This document shows, piece by piece, positions 1-5,062 of a stretch of 5,809 nucleotides of DNA. The notes beneath the pieces are model-generated. The model saw nothing but the letters and a program-made list of their open reading frames with translations. It was not told the DNA's origin and did no database searches. The translations under genes were made by a program, and so were the position numbers. The stretch covers positions 1-5,809 of the forward strand of contig JAIRZW010000142.1 in the NCBI GenBank assembly GCA_031267015.1, read 5' to 3'. How positions within the stretch are numbered: position 1 is the first letter of the stretch; every line of letters starts with the position of its first letter. The DNA is from Heliobacteriaceae bacterium (lineage in GTDB: Bacteria > Cyanobacteriota > Vampirovibrionia > Gastranaerophilales > Gastranaerophilaceae).

Positions 1-2
1 TG

Positions 3-275
3 TCTCTTAATTTTAACAACAACATATCAAGCTCAAAACCTGTTATACGCGAGGCGGCTAACATGCAGAATGACGGCGGCGGCGGGAACCTTGGCTATAT
101 GTTTCAGGGGCGCAGGGAAGATGAAGAAAGAAAATATAACTTAGATAAAAGTATTTTTGCCCAGGAAAAAGATGTTTTCGGCGCAAGAGAATTTGACATG
201 CCTGAAGAAAGCTTTTCATTTGCAAGACTGGTTGCTCAGGTGATTCTGGCGATTAAGAGCTTGTTTGGCAGATAA
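3..275 (+). CDS. C-terminal part of an unrecognised protein (left edge open)
   Basis: The reading frame has no stop from the first complete codon at position 3 to the TAA at 273-275, so this is probably the 3' end of a longer gene cut by the window edge. An internal ATG at 63 has a GAGG-like sequence (51-54) eight bases upstream. A free-standing 70-residue protein is therefore also possible. The visible sequence is polar and low in complexity at first: asparagine- and serine-rich, then a run of four glycines. A highly charged stretch rich in Glu, Arg and Lys follows. It ends in a hydrophobic or amphipathic helix-like tail, SFARLVAQVILAIKSLFGR, which could contact a membrane or a partner. I recognise no domain and assign no function. 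About 37 bp separate it from the promoter of the pilin-like gene, and no clear terminator is visible between them. Confidence 0.55.
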   Translation, partial: SLNFNNNISSSKPVIREAANMQNDGGGGNLGYMFQGRREDEERKYNLDKSIFAQEKDVFGAREFDMPEESFSFARLVAQVILAIKSLFGR

Positions 276-312
276 ATAATTATTAGACAAGAAGTAACAC
301 TGCAAAATTTGC

Positions 313-341
313 TTGACAGATTTTGGAATTTTTTATACAAT
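313..341 (+). promoter_or_regulatory. sigma70-type promoter of the first pilin-like gene
   Basis: A perfect -35 box TTGACA (313-318) and a -10 box TACAAT (336-341) are separated by 17 bp. The predicted start of transcription near 348 gives a leader of about 30 nt. The leader contains GGTGGTTAC (346-354) and a small perfect inverted repeat, GTTAC (350-354) with GTAAC (360-364). The promoter of the paralogue at 3830-3857 aligns closely with this one. Confidence 0.75.
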
Positions 342-369
342 CATGGGTGGTTACATTTCGTAACAGATT

Positions 370-374
370 GGAGG
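370..374 (+). promoter_or_regulatory. Shine-Dalgarno site that sets the start at 380
   Basis: GGAGG lies five bases before the ATG at 380. It favours that start over the in-frame ATG at 323, which lies between the -35 and -10 boxes, and over the later in-frame ATG at 449, which has only a weak purine-rich sequence upstream. Confidence 0.75.
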
Positions 375-379
375 AAAGT

Positions 380-1351
380 ATGAGAAAAGGGTTCACACTT
401 GCAGAGAGTGCTACGCACCCCGGAACAAAGTCCGGGGCAGGCTGCGTCATGCAACACAATGTTCGTAAGCGCGCGTTTACATTGGCGGAAGTTCTGATTA
501 CATTAGGTATTATCGGGGTAGTAGCGGCGCTGGTCATGCCTTCGCTGATAGCGAATTACAAGGATAAGGTGTATGACACAGCGCGTAAAAAAGCCTGGTC
601 AACCATAGGCCAAGCAGTTCGGGTTATAACAGTAAACGGCGGGATATCCGGTGCAACAGATGCGCAAGACTTTGTAGAAAACCACTTGAGAGAACAGATA
701 AAAATTCTCAAGACGTGCGACAATGCTAACTTACGCAGTTGCGGCATTGAAACCAACACAAATGCGATAAAAACACTGGCGGGGACTTCTACGACGATGC
801 CTAAGCAGTTTCATAGTTTGGCATCAGGTGTGGACACTGAAGCAACACCCAATACCAACAGCTACGGTTTTGTAATGTCGAACGGATATTCGGTGAACTT
901 ATTTTACAACCCTAAGTGCATGCCTGATGACACTGTTTCAAGCTGGCACTATGTCCAGGACAGAGTATGTGTAAATGCTATTTATGACATGAATGGCCTT
1001 GGAAGACCAAATCAAGTAGGAAAAGACATCGGCTTTGTAACAGTAATTTATCCTGATGAAAGTTCAGTGGCCTATGCACCAAATGTTGTCAAAGAAGATG
1101 CAGCATATTCTTCTGACTTCAATAACGCCCCTCAGGCTTGTACAGACCAAAACCCGGATTATTCAGTACCAAACCGGGATGAATTACTTGCAATGTATAT
1201 GAACATGAACATCTTAGGAATGCCATCCGCACACTACTGGTCAGCCTCTGAGGCGTCTCCGGAGTTAGCTTGGAGGCAGAGTTTCTACTATGGCGGCCGC
1301 GGTCTGAACGACAAGACCACCACTGTCAACGTTCGTTGTGTGAGGAGATAA
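380..1351 (+). CDS. Prepilin-type protein with DUF1566/Lcl_C-like variable C-terminal domain (copy 1)
   Basis: This 323-residue protein has a type IV prepilin/pseudopilin N-terminus and probably sits in the membrane or in a type II secretion/pilus-like assembly after prepilin peptidase cleavage. It carries two FTLAE motifs, at residues 5-9 (after MRKG) and 33-37 (after RKRA). Only the second is followed directly by the hydrophobic helix VLITLGIIGVVAALVMP. Cleavage at A32/F33 would give 291 residues, against 290 for the mature paralogue, so the second site is probably the working one. The middle holds a cysteine-containing globular part and the segment YDMNGLGRPNQVGKDIG. The last ~70 residues (PNRDELLAMY...YWSAS...W.Q.FYYGG...VRCVRR) resemble the DUF1566/Lcl_C family, a C-type-lectin-like fold. 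Residues 295-317 are hypervariable relative to the paralogue at 3892-4776. Transcription is from its own promoter. The in-frame ATG at 323 is rejected because it lies between the -35 and -10 boxes. The function is unproven; surface display or binding is an inference. Confidence 0.85.
   Translation: MRKGFTLAESATHPGTKSGAGCVMQHNVRKRAFTLAEVLITLGIIGVVAALVMPSLIANYKDKVYDTARKKAWSTIGQAVRVITVNGGISGATDAQDFVENHLREQIKILKTCDNANLRSCGIETNTNAIKTLAGTSTTMPKQFHSLASGVDTEATPNTNSYGFVMSNGYSVNLFYNPKCMPDDTVSSWHYVQDRVCVNAIYDMNGLGRPNQVGKDIGFVTVIYPDESSVAYAPNVVKEDAAYSSDFNNAPQACTDQNPDYSVPNRDELLAMYMNMNILGMPSAHYWSASEASPELAWRQSFYYGGRGLNDKTTTVNVRCVRR
413..447 (+). repeat. In-frame palindrome inside the prepilin signal region
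   Basis: CCCCGGA (418-424) and TCCGGGG (431-437) form a perfect 7-bp stem around ACAAAG. An outer stem of ACGCA (413-417) with TGCGT (443-447) extends it across a one-sided CAGGC bulge. It lies in an 84-nt insertion (about 407-490) that is absent from the paralogue at 3892 and is translated in frame as residues 10-37. The insertion carries its own in-frame ATG (449) and a second FTLAE. The 8-mer CGTCATGC just after it (445-452) recurs inverted at 4989-4996 inside the intergenic mobile element. Confidence 0.7.
1235..1351 (+). other. Candidate DGR-type variable region (VR1) at the 3' end of the pilin-like gene
   Basis: These 39 codons align without a gap to 4660-4776 in the paralogue. In the core 1262-1330, 18 of 23 residues differ, with 13 changes at codon position 1, 14 at position 2 and only 5 at position 3. 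Codon pairs such as TAT/GGT, GGC/TAC, AAC/TAC, GAC/TCC, AAG/GGG and GTC/ACC keep the third base while the first two vary. That is the outcome expected when AAY or AAR template codons undergo adenine mutagenesis. Scaffold residues (YWSAS, W, Q, FY, G, VRC) are invariant. No template repeat or reverse transcriptase is present here, so the assignment is an inference. Confidence 0.55.
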
Positions 1352-1409
1352 GCTCGAAAAGTCTTATATGTGTTGAATACGGACAGACTATTTCATTAAA
1401 TAATTTTTG

Positions 1410-1418
1410 TGCTATGAT
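1410..1418 (+). promoter_or_regulatory. Extended -10 promoter for hom-thrC
   Basis: TG (1410-1411), one base, then TATGAT (1413-1418) forms an extended -10 element. The matching -35 position (1390-1395, ATTTCA) is poor, as is common for extended -10 promoters. Transcription would start near 1425, about 37 nt before the hom ATG. I see no T-box, threonine leader peptide or riboswitch in this short interval. Confidence 0.45.
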
Positions 1419-1450
1419 AAATGAGCGGGTGCAACAGAATGCGGAGCATT

Positions 1451-1465
1451 ATGATTAGCTTATGA
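1451..1465 (+). CDS. Possible four-residue upstream ORF (MISL) coupled to hom
   Basis: GGAG at 1443-1446 sits four bases before ATG 1451. The frame ATG ATT AGC TTA TGA then ends with its TGA overlapping the hom ATG at 1462 (an ATGA junction). The hom start itself has no Shine-Dalgarno at normal distance, and a TAG at 1456-1458 in the hom frame blocks any earlier hom start. Ribosomes may therefore load at 1451 and reinitiate at 1462. The alternative is that GGAG serves hom directly at an unusually long spacing of 15 nt. Confidence 0.3.
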   Translation: MISL

Positions 1466-2745
1466 GCGAAAAGAGAGTAAAAACAGGTTTAATCGGTTTG
1501 GGCACGGTGGGTTCCGGGGTGTACAAGACTCTGTGCAATTTCGGCAATATAGAAGTGAAAAAAGCCGCTGTCAAAAATTTAAGCAAACCCCGTAATATAG
1601 CGGATTTGGATGTTTCGATTCTGACTGCGGACCCGTATGAGGTCGTTAATGACCCGGATATTGACATTGTTGTTGAATTAATCGGCGGGGTAGAGCCTGC
1701 TTTTGACCTGATTAAGACCGCGATAAAGAACGGCAAACACATTGTGACCGCCAACAAAGAGCTTCTTGCAAAACGCGGGGAAGAACTGTTTAATTTTGCC
1801 GAAGAACATAACAGCGTTATTTTGTATGAGGCGGCGATTGCCGGCGGAATCCCCGTGATTATGCCGATTAAGACGATTCTTTCGGGCAACAGAATCGACC
1901 GCATTGAGGCAATCCTGAACGGTACAACGAATTATATTCTGACAAAAATGGATACGCAGGGCGCGTCTTACGAAGATGTGCTGAAAGAGGCGCAGGAACT
2001 GGGTTATGCAGAAACCGACCCGACCGGCGACGTTGAAGGCTGTGACGCGGCGTATAAAATCACAACCCTTGCCACGCTTGCGTTTAAGAAAAGGGTTAAG
2101 ATTGATAAGGTTTATCGCGAAGGGATTACGAAAATCCGGCCGCAGGACATGAATGCAGCCAACGAACTCGGGTATAAGATTAAGCTTATTGCTCTGGCGT
2201 ATTTGGACGAAAACAGCCGCGCTGACGTGAGGGTTCACCCGATGCTGGTGCCGAAAAAAGATACGCTTGCGCACATTGACTATGTTACAAACGCAGTAAC
2301 CCTCAGCGGGCATCCGCTCGGGGAGATTACGCTGTCCGGGCCGGGCGCGGGTGAGTTTCCTACCGCAAGCTCCGTTGTCGGTGATATTCTGGCGATTGCC
2401 GCCGAACTCGGCAAAACTGATTACCTGCTGCCGATGATGCGCTGTTCGCATAACGAAAATGCTGATATGATTGATATTGCTGATACGGTTAACAAGTATT
2501 ACGTATCAATCAGCGTCAAAAATTGCAAAGGGGTAATCGGAAGCATTGGCAAGGTTTGCGCGGAAAACAACATAAGCCTTGCAAGCATTGTGCAAAAAGA
2601 GATTATGGATGAAGACGCTGCCGTAGTCACCGTGATTACTGAAAAAGCGCTTGAAAGGGATATGCAGAATGCAATTCTGGCGCTTGAAAAAGAAGATTCT
2701 ATAAAGAAAGTGGACAGTCTGCTAAGAGTTAAAAGCATGAGGTGA
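1462..2745 (+). CDS. hom: Homoserine dehydrogenase
   Basis: This cytoplasmic enzyme reduces L-aspartate 4-semialdehyde to L-homoserine with NAD(P)H, the branch point towards threonine and methionine. The 427-residue length fits the monofunctional form with a C-terminal ACT domain. The N-terminal Rossmann motif GLGTVG is at residues 12-17. HIVTANKE ends with the conserved lysine K99. The family signature runs from about residue 150 to 205: NGTTNYIL, then GYAETDPTGDVEGCDAAYK. E184, D195 and K199 keep the spacing of the yeast substrate-binding and catalytic residues Glu208, Asp219 and Lys223. Residues 347-427 form an ACT domain (YYVSISVKNCKGVIGSIGKV...), which in this family usually mediates feedback by threonine. 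No fused aspartokinase is present. It is followed after 3 bp by thrC, so the two are almost certainly co-transcribed and translationally coupled. ATG 1462 is the only reasonable start, because an in-frame stop lies just upstream. Confidence 0.97.
   Translation: MSEKRVKTGLIGLGTVGSGVYKTLCNFGNIEVKKAAVKNLSKPRNIADLDVSILTADPYEVVNDPDIDIVVELIGGVEPAFDLIKTAIKNGKHIVTANKELLAKRGEELFNFAEEHNSVILYEAAIAGGIPVIMPIKTILSGNRIDRIEAILNGTTNYILTKMDTQGASYEDVLKEAQELGYAETDPTGDVEGCDAAYKITTLATLAFKKRVKIDKVYREGITKIRPQDMNAANELGYKIKLIALAYLDENSRADVRVHPMLVPKKDTLAHIDYVTNAVTLSGHPLGEITLSGPGAGEFPTASSVVGDILAIAAELGKTDYLLPMMRCSHNENADMIDIADTVNKYYVSISVKNCKGVIGSIGKVCAENNISLASIVQKEIMDEDAAVVTVITEKALERDMQNAILALEKEDSIKKVDSLLRVKSMR
2739..2744 (+). 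promoter_or_regulatory. thrC ribosome binding site inside the end of hom
   Basis: GAGGTG overlaps the last hom codons and its TGA stop (2743-2745), four bases before the thrC ATG at 2749. This arrangement is typical of translational coupling. Confidence 0.6.
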
Positions 2746-2748
2746 AAA

Positions 2749-3798
2749 ATGTACGAAGGATTAATAAATACGTTTAGAGAATACTTGCCGGTTACGGACG
2801 CAACACCCGTAATCACGCTTAACGAAGGCAATACGCCGTTGATTAAGGCAGACAATCTGGCGCGCAAAATCGGGGTGGATGCGGAAATTTATTTGAAATT
2901 TGAAGGACTGAACCCGACCGGAAGCTTTAAGGACCGCGGCATGACCATGGCGGTTTCCAAGGCGAAGGAAGAAGGTTCCGGTGCGATTATCTGCGCTTCG
3001 ACAGGCAACACAAGCGCGTCTGCGGCAGCGTATGGCGCAAAGGCAGGCATGAAGACGTTTGTGCTTATCCCGGATGGCTACATTGCGCTCGGTAAGCTTT
3101 CGCAAGCCATGATGTACGGCGCGGAAATCATCGCGATTCAGGGAAACTTCGACCGCGCGCTTGAATTGGTCCGCGATATCGCGGAAAAATACCCGGTAAC
3201 CCTTGTTAATTCGGTGAATCCTTACCGTATTGAAGGCCAGAAAACCGGCGCGTTTGAGGTTTGCAACGCGCTCGGACGCTCACCCGATTATCATTTTATC
3301 CCGGTCGGAAACGCAGGCAATATAACGGCTTACTGGAAGGGGTATAAGGAGTTTCACGCACGCGGAAAAATTTCCTCATTGCCGAAAATGTTCGGGTTTG
3401 AGGCTGAAGGCGCTGCGGCAATCGTAAAAGGCGAGCGGATTATGAACCCCGAAACCCTTGCAACAGCAATCAGAATCGGCAACCCGGCAAGCTGGAAAGA
3501 GGCAGAAGAAGCGCGTGACCAAAGCAGCGGCATGATTAACTTTGTAACCGACGAGGAAATCGTGTATGCTTACAAATTGCTTGCGTCAAGCGAAGGAATC
3601 CTTGCAGAGCCTGCAAGTGCGGCTTCTGTGGCGGGATTAATAAAAGTAAAAGACCAAATCCGCGCCGGCGCGAAGATTGTCTGCGTCTTAACCGGAAACG
3701 GCCTGAAAGACCCTGACAACGCGATTAAATATGCGGCTTCCGAAGTCAAAAAGACCTCGTCAGACATAAACGAAATTTTGAGGGTTATGAATATATAA
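2749..3798 (+). CDS. thrC: Threonine synthase
   Basis: This cytoplasmic pyridoxal-phosphate enzyme converts O-phospho-L-homoserine and water to L-threonine and phosphate, the last step of threonine synthesis. It belongs to the fold-type II PLP family. The cofactor lysine is K61 in [11 protein letters not shown]. An asparagine-containing loop, [13 protein letters not shown], follows at about residues 83-95. The phosphate-binding glycine-rich loop is VGNAGN, residues 186-191. The C-terminal part holds [11 protein letters not shown] and LTGNGLKD, both typical of the short bacterial threonine synthases. At 349 residues it has the usual length of that short class. It follows hom in one operon. The intermediate enzyme, homoserine kinase (thrB), is not in the window and must be elsewhere. 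No terminator of canonical form follows, and the next gene has its own promoter. Confidence 0.97.
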   Translation: MYEGLINTFREYLPVTDATPVITLNEGNTPLIKADNLARKIGVDAEIYLKFEGLNPTGSFKDRGMTMAVSKAKEEGSGAIICASTGNTSASAAAYGAKAGMKTFVLIPDGYIALGKLSQAMMYGAEIIAIQGNFDRALELVRDIAEKYPVTLVNSVNPYRIEGQKTGAFEVCNALGRSPDYHFIPVGNAGNITAYWKGYKEFHARGKISSLPKMFGFEAEGAAAIVKGERIMNPETLATAIRIGNPASWKEAEEARDQSSGMINFVTDEEIVYAYKLLASSEGILAEPASAASVAGLIKVKDQIRAGAKIVCVLTGNGLKDPDNAIKYAASEVKKTSSDINEILRVMNI

Positions 3799-3829
3799 TC
3801 TGCGCTCGCAGCAAAGCAATGGCTTCTAC

Positions 3830-3857
3830 TTGACAGCTTTAAAAATTTCTATACAAT
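3830..3857 (+). promoter_or_regulatory. sigma70-type promoter of the second pilin-like gene
   Basis: A perfect -35 TTGACA (3830-3835) and a -10 TACAAT (3852-3857) are separated by 16 bp. The leader that follows contains GGTAGTTAC (3862-3870), matching GGTGGTTAC at 346-354 at the same place relative to the -10 box. The AAGGAAA before ATG 3892 serves as ribosome binding site. The whole region is clearly a copy of the promoter at 313-341. Confidence 0.75.
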
Positions 3858-3891
3858 AACAGGTAGTTACAATCTGCAACAAGGAAAAATT

Positions 3892-4776
3892 ATGAAAAAT
3901 GCATTCACACTTGCAGAAGTGTTAATTACCCTCGGGATTATAGGAATAACAGCGGCATTGGTTATGCCGCCGCTTATTGCGAATTACAAGGAGAAAGTCT
4001 ATGACACAGCGCGCAAAAAAGCGTTGGCAACCATAGGCGAAGCCGTGCGGGTAATAGCAATAAACGGCGGTATAGGGGATGCAGTAAATGCGCAGGATTT
4101 TGTGGAAAACCACTTGAAAAAGCAAATAAAGATAATCAAGACCTGCGACAATGCTAACTTACGCAAATGCGGTATTGAAACCAACACAAAGGCGATAAAA
4201 ACACCGGCAGGAACTTCTACGACCATGCCAAAGGCGCTTCATAGTTTGGCATCATACATATCGGACGGAACAACAACAAAGGTCAACACCGACAGCTATG
4301 GTTTTGTAATGGCAAACGGATATTCGGTGAATTTGTTTTATAATCCGCAGTGCATGCCGTATGACTCAAACAACCACTATGGCCAAGATAAAGTATGTGT
4401 AAACGCTATTTATGACATGAATGGCCTTGGAAGACCAAACCAGGCAGGCAAGGATATAGGTTTTGTAACAGTAATCTATCCTGATGAAAGTTCGGTGGCC
4501 TATGCGCCTGATGTTGTTAAAGAGAATGCGGCAGAGTCTGACTTCTATAACGCTCCGCAGGCTTGTACAGACCAGAATCCTGATTATTCGCTCCCAAACA
4601 TAGATGAATTACTTTCAATGTATATGAACATGAACATCCTTGGAATGGTGCCCAACAGCTACTGGTCCGCCTCCGGGGCTACACCGTCGAGGGGTTGGAT
4701 GCAGACTTTCTACGGTGGCTACATATTACGTTACTCCGGGTCCAGTGCTACCTACGTTCGGTGCCTCAAAAGATGA
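3892..4776 (+). CDS. Prepilin-type protein with DUF1566/Lcl_C-like variable C-terminal domain (copy 2)
   Basis: This 294-residue paralogue of the gene at 380-1351 has an ordinary, short prepilin leader. MKNA is followed by FTLAE (F at residue 5, Glu at mature position 5) and the hydrophobic helix VLITLGIIGITAALVMP. It lacks the 28-residue insertion of copy 1. Most of the body is very similar, including CDNANLRKCGIETNTKAIKTPAGTSTTMP (split around residues 80-110) and YDMNGLGRPNQAGKDIG. The loops before YGFVM and after CMP differ in length. The C-terminal domain keeps the DUF1566/Lcl_C-like pattern PNIDELLSMY...YWSAS...W.Q.FYGG...VRCLKR. Residues 266-288 are almost completely different from copy 1. 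It is transcribed from its own promoter downstream of thrC. Assembly by a type IV pilus or type II secretion-like machine, and a binding role for the tip domain, are inferences from family membership. Confidence 0.87.
   Translation: MKNAFTLAEVLITLGIIGITAALVMPPLIANYKEKVYDTARKKALATIGEAVRVIAINGGIGDAVNAQDFVENHLKKQIKIIKTCDNANLRKCGIETNTKAIKTPAGTSTTMPKALHSLASYISDGTTTKVNTDSYGFVMANGYSVNLFYNPQCMPYDSNNHYGQDKVCVNAIYDMNGLGRPNQAGKDIGFVTVIYPDESSVAYAPDVVKENAAESDFYNAPQACTDQNPDYSLPNIDELLSMYMNMNILGMVPNSYWSASGATPSRGWMQTFYGGYILRYSGSSATYVRCLKR
4660..4776 (+). other. Candidate DGR-type variable region (VR2)
   Basis: This is the counterpart of 1235-1351, with the same 39 codons and no indel. The core is 4687-4755. 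Conserved scaffold codons (TAC TGG at the start; TGG, CAG, TTC TAC and GGC inside; GTT CG near the end) alternate with codons that differ at their first two bases. The shared end block before the stop is short (GTTCG), so a long invariant IMH-like tract is not obvious. This weakens the DGR reading somewhat. Confidence 0.5.
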
Positions 4777-4797
4777 GTTATGCCTGGCAATGTTTTT

Positions 4798-4830
4798 AGG
4801 GCTGGTATCATCAAGATGATTGCCGGCTCT
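4798..4830 (+). terminator. Long hairpin after the second pilin-like gene, terminator-like
   Basis: AGGGCTGGT plus ATCAT (4798-4811) pairs with ATGAT plus GCCGGCTCT (4816-4830) around a CAAG loop. The stem is about 14 bp, with one bulged T (4821) and a few G-U pairs. It begins 22 bp after the stop codon. The tail is ATAAATTAA rather than a clean U-tract, so termination efficiency is uncertain. Because the next gene is convergent, it may have served both genes before the mobile element inserted at its edge. Confidence 0.45.
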
Positions 4831-4831
4831 A

Positions 4832-4839
4832 TAAATTAA
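4832..4839. repeat. Target-site duplication, left copy
   Basis: TAAATTAA directly abuts the left terminal repeat and is repeated exactly at 5055-5062. The bases outside the pair differ, so the duplication is exactly 8 bp. Confidence 0.8.
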
Positions 4840-4861
4840 GGTAATAATATACAATTTTACA
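4840..4861. repeat. Terminal inverted repeat, left
   Basis: This 22-bp arm is a perfect reverse complement of 5033-5054. It is AT-rich with GG at its outer end. Confidence 0.85.
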
Positions 4862-4874
4862 TAAACAAGCACCG

Positions 4875-4996
4875 CGTCATCCTGAATTTATTTCAGGATC
4901 TGTCCACCGATAATGTTCAATTTCTGTAATGTATACTTACCCGTAAACACGGCAAGATGCTGAAACACGGAGGTCAATCCGGCGTTCAGCATGACG
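4875..4996. repeat. Nested palindromic module inside the mobile element
   Basis: The outer arms CGTCATCCTGAA (4875-4886) and TTCAGCATGACG (4985-4996) are inverted repeats with one mismatch in 12. Each end also folds on itself. On the left, ATCCTGAA (4879-4886) pairs with TTCAGGAT (4892-4899). On the right, ATGCTGAA (4957-4964) pairs with TTCAGCAT (4985-4992), with an inner CGGA/TCCG stem. Between them CCGT-AAAC-ACGG (4941-4952) forms a small hairpin, and just outside lies CGGGG/CCCCG (4995-5009). Similar TCATCCTGAA...TTTCAGGAT palindromes are, to my recollection, dispersed repeats in several bacterial groups. Confidence 0.65.
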
Positions 4997-5032
4997 GGGG
5001 CATTCCCCGCAAATAAGAACATAACAAAATAG

Positions 5033-5054
5033 TGTAAAATTGTATATTATTACC
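5033..5054. repeat. Terminal inverted repeat, right
   Basis: This is an exact reverse complement of 4840-4861. It ends in ATTATTACC next to the right target duplication. Confidence 0.85.
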
Positions 5055-5062
5055 TAAATTAA
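5055..5062. repeat. Target-site duplication, right copy, overlapping a stop codon
   Basis: TAAATTAA contains the stop codon (5059-5061, minus strand) of the adjacent gene. Duplication of the target kept that stop intact, so the insertion left the protein unchanged. Confidence 0.8.

Larger units (their letters stand above)
4840..5054. mobile_element. MITE-like non-autonomous element, 215 bp
   Basis: Positions 4840-4861 and 5033-5054 are exact reverse complements over 22 bp, beginning GGTAATAATATACAA. The element is flanked on both sides by the identical 8-mer TAAATTAA (4832-4839 and 5055-5062). Perfect terminal inverted repeats, a clean target duplication and no coding capacity together define a miniature inverted-repeat element mobilised in trans. 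Eight-base duplications occur in several IS families (for example IS6, IS66, IS256, ISL3, ISAs1). I cannot assign a family from the termini. The perfect ends and duplication suggest a recent insertion. It lies between two convergent genes without breaking either. Confidence 0.85.

Noticed and set aside
1293..1300. GCGGCCGC palindrome inside VR1
   Set aside because: It arises from adjacent GGC and CGC codons in the variable region. The paralogue has different codons there and there is no sign of a functional site.
1360..1389. AGTCT/AGACT inverted repeat between the first pilin gene and hom
   Set aside because: A 5-bp stem with a 20-nt loop is expected by chance and has no terminator tail.
1270..1458. 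Plus-strand 62-codon frame overlapping the end of the first pilin-like gene
   Set aside because: It is out of frame with the conserved VRC end, has no ribosome binding site, and its composition resembles an alternate reading of the variable region.
1678..2451. Minus-strand open frame of 257 codons inside hom
   Set aside because: hom is unmistakable on the plus strand with catalytic motifs. The antisense frame has no recognisable features.
3800..3811. CTGC-GCTC-GCAG hairpin after thrC as a terminator
   Set aside because: The stem is only 4 bp and no U-tract follows, so it is too weak to call.
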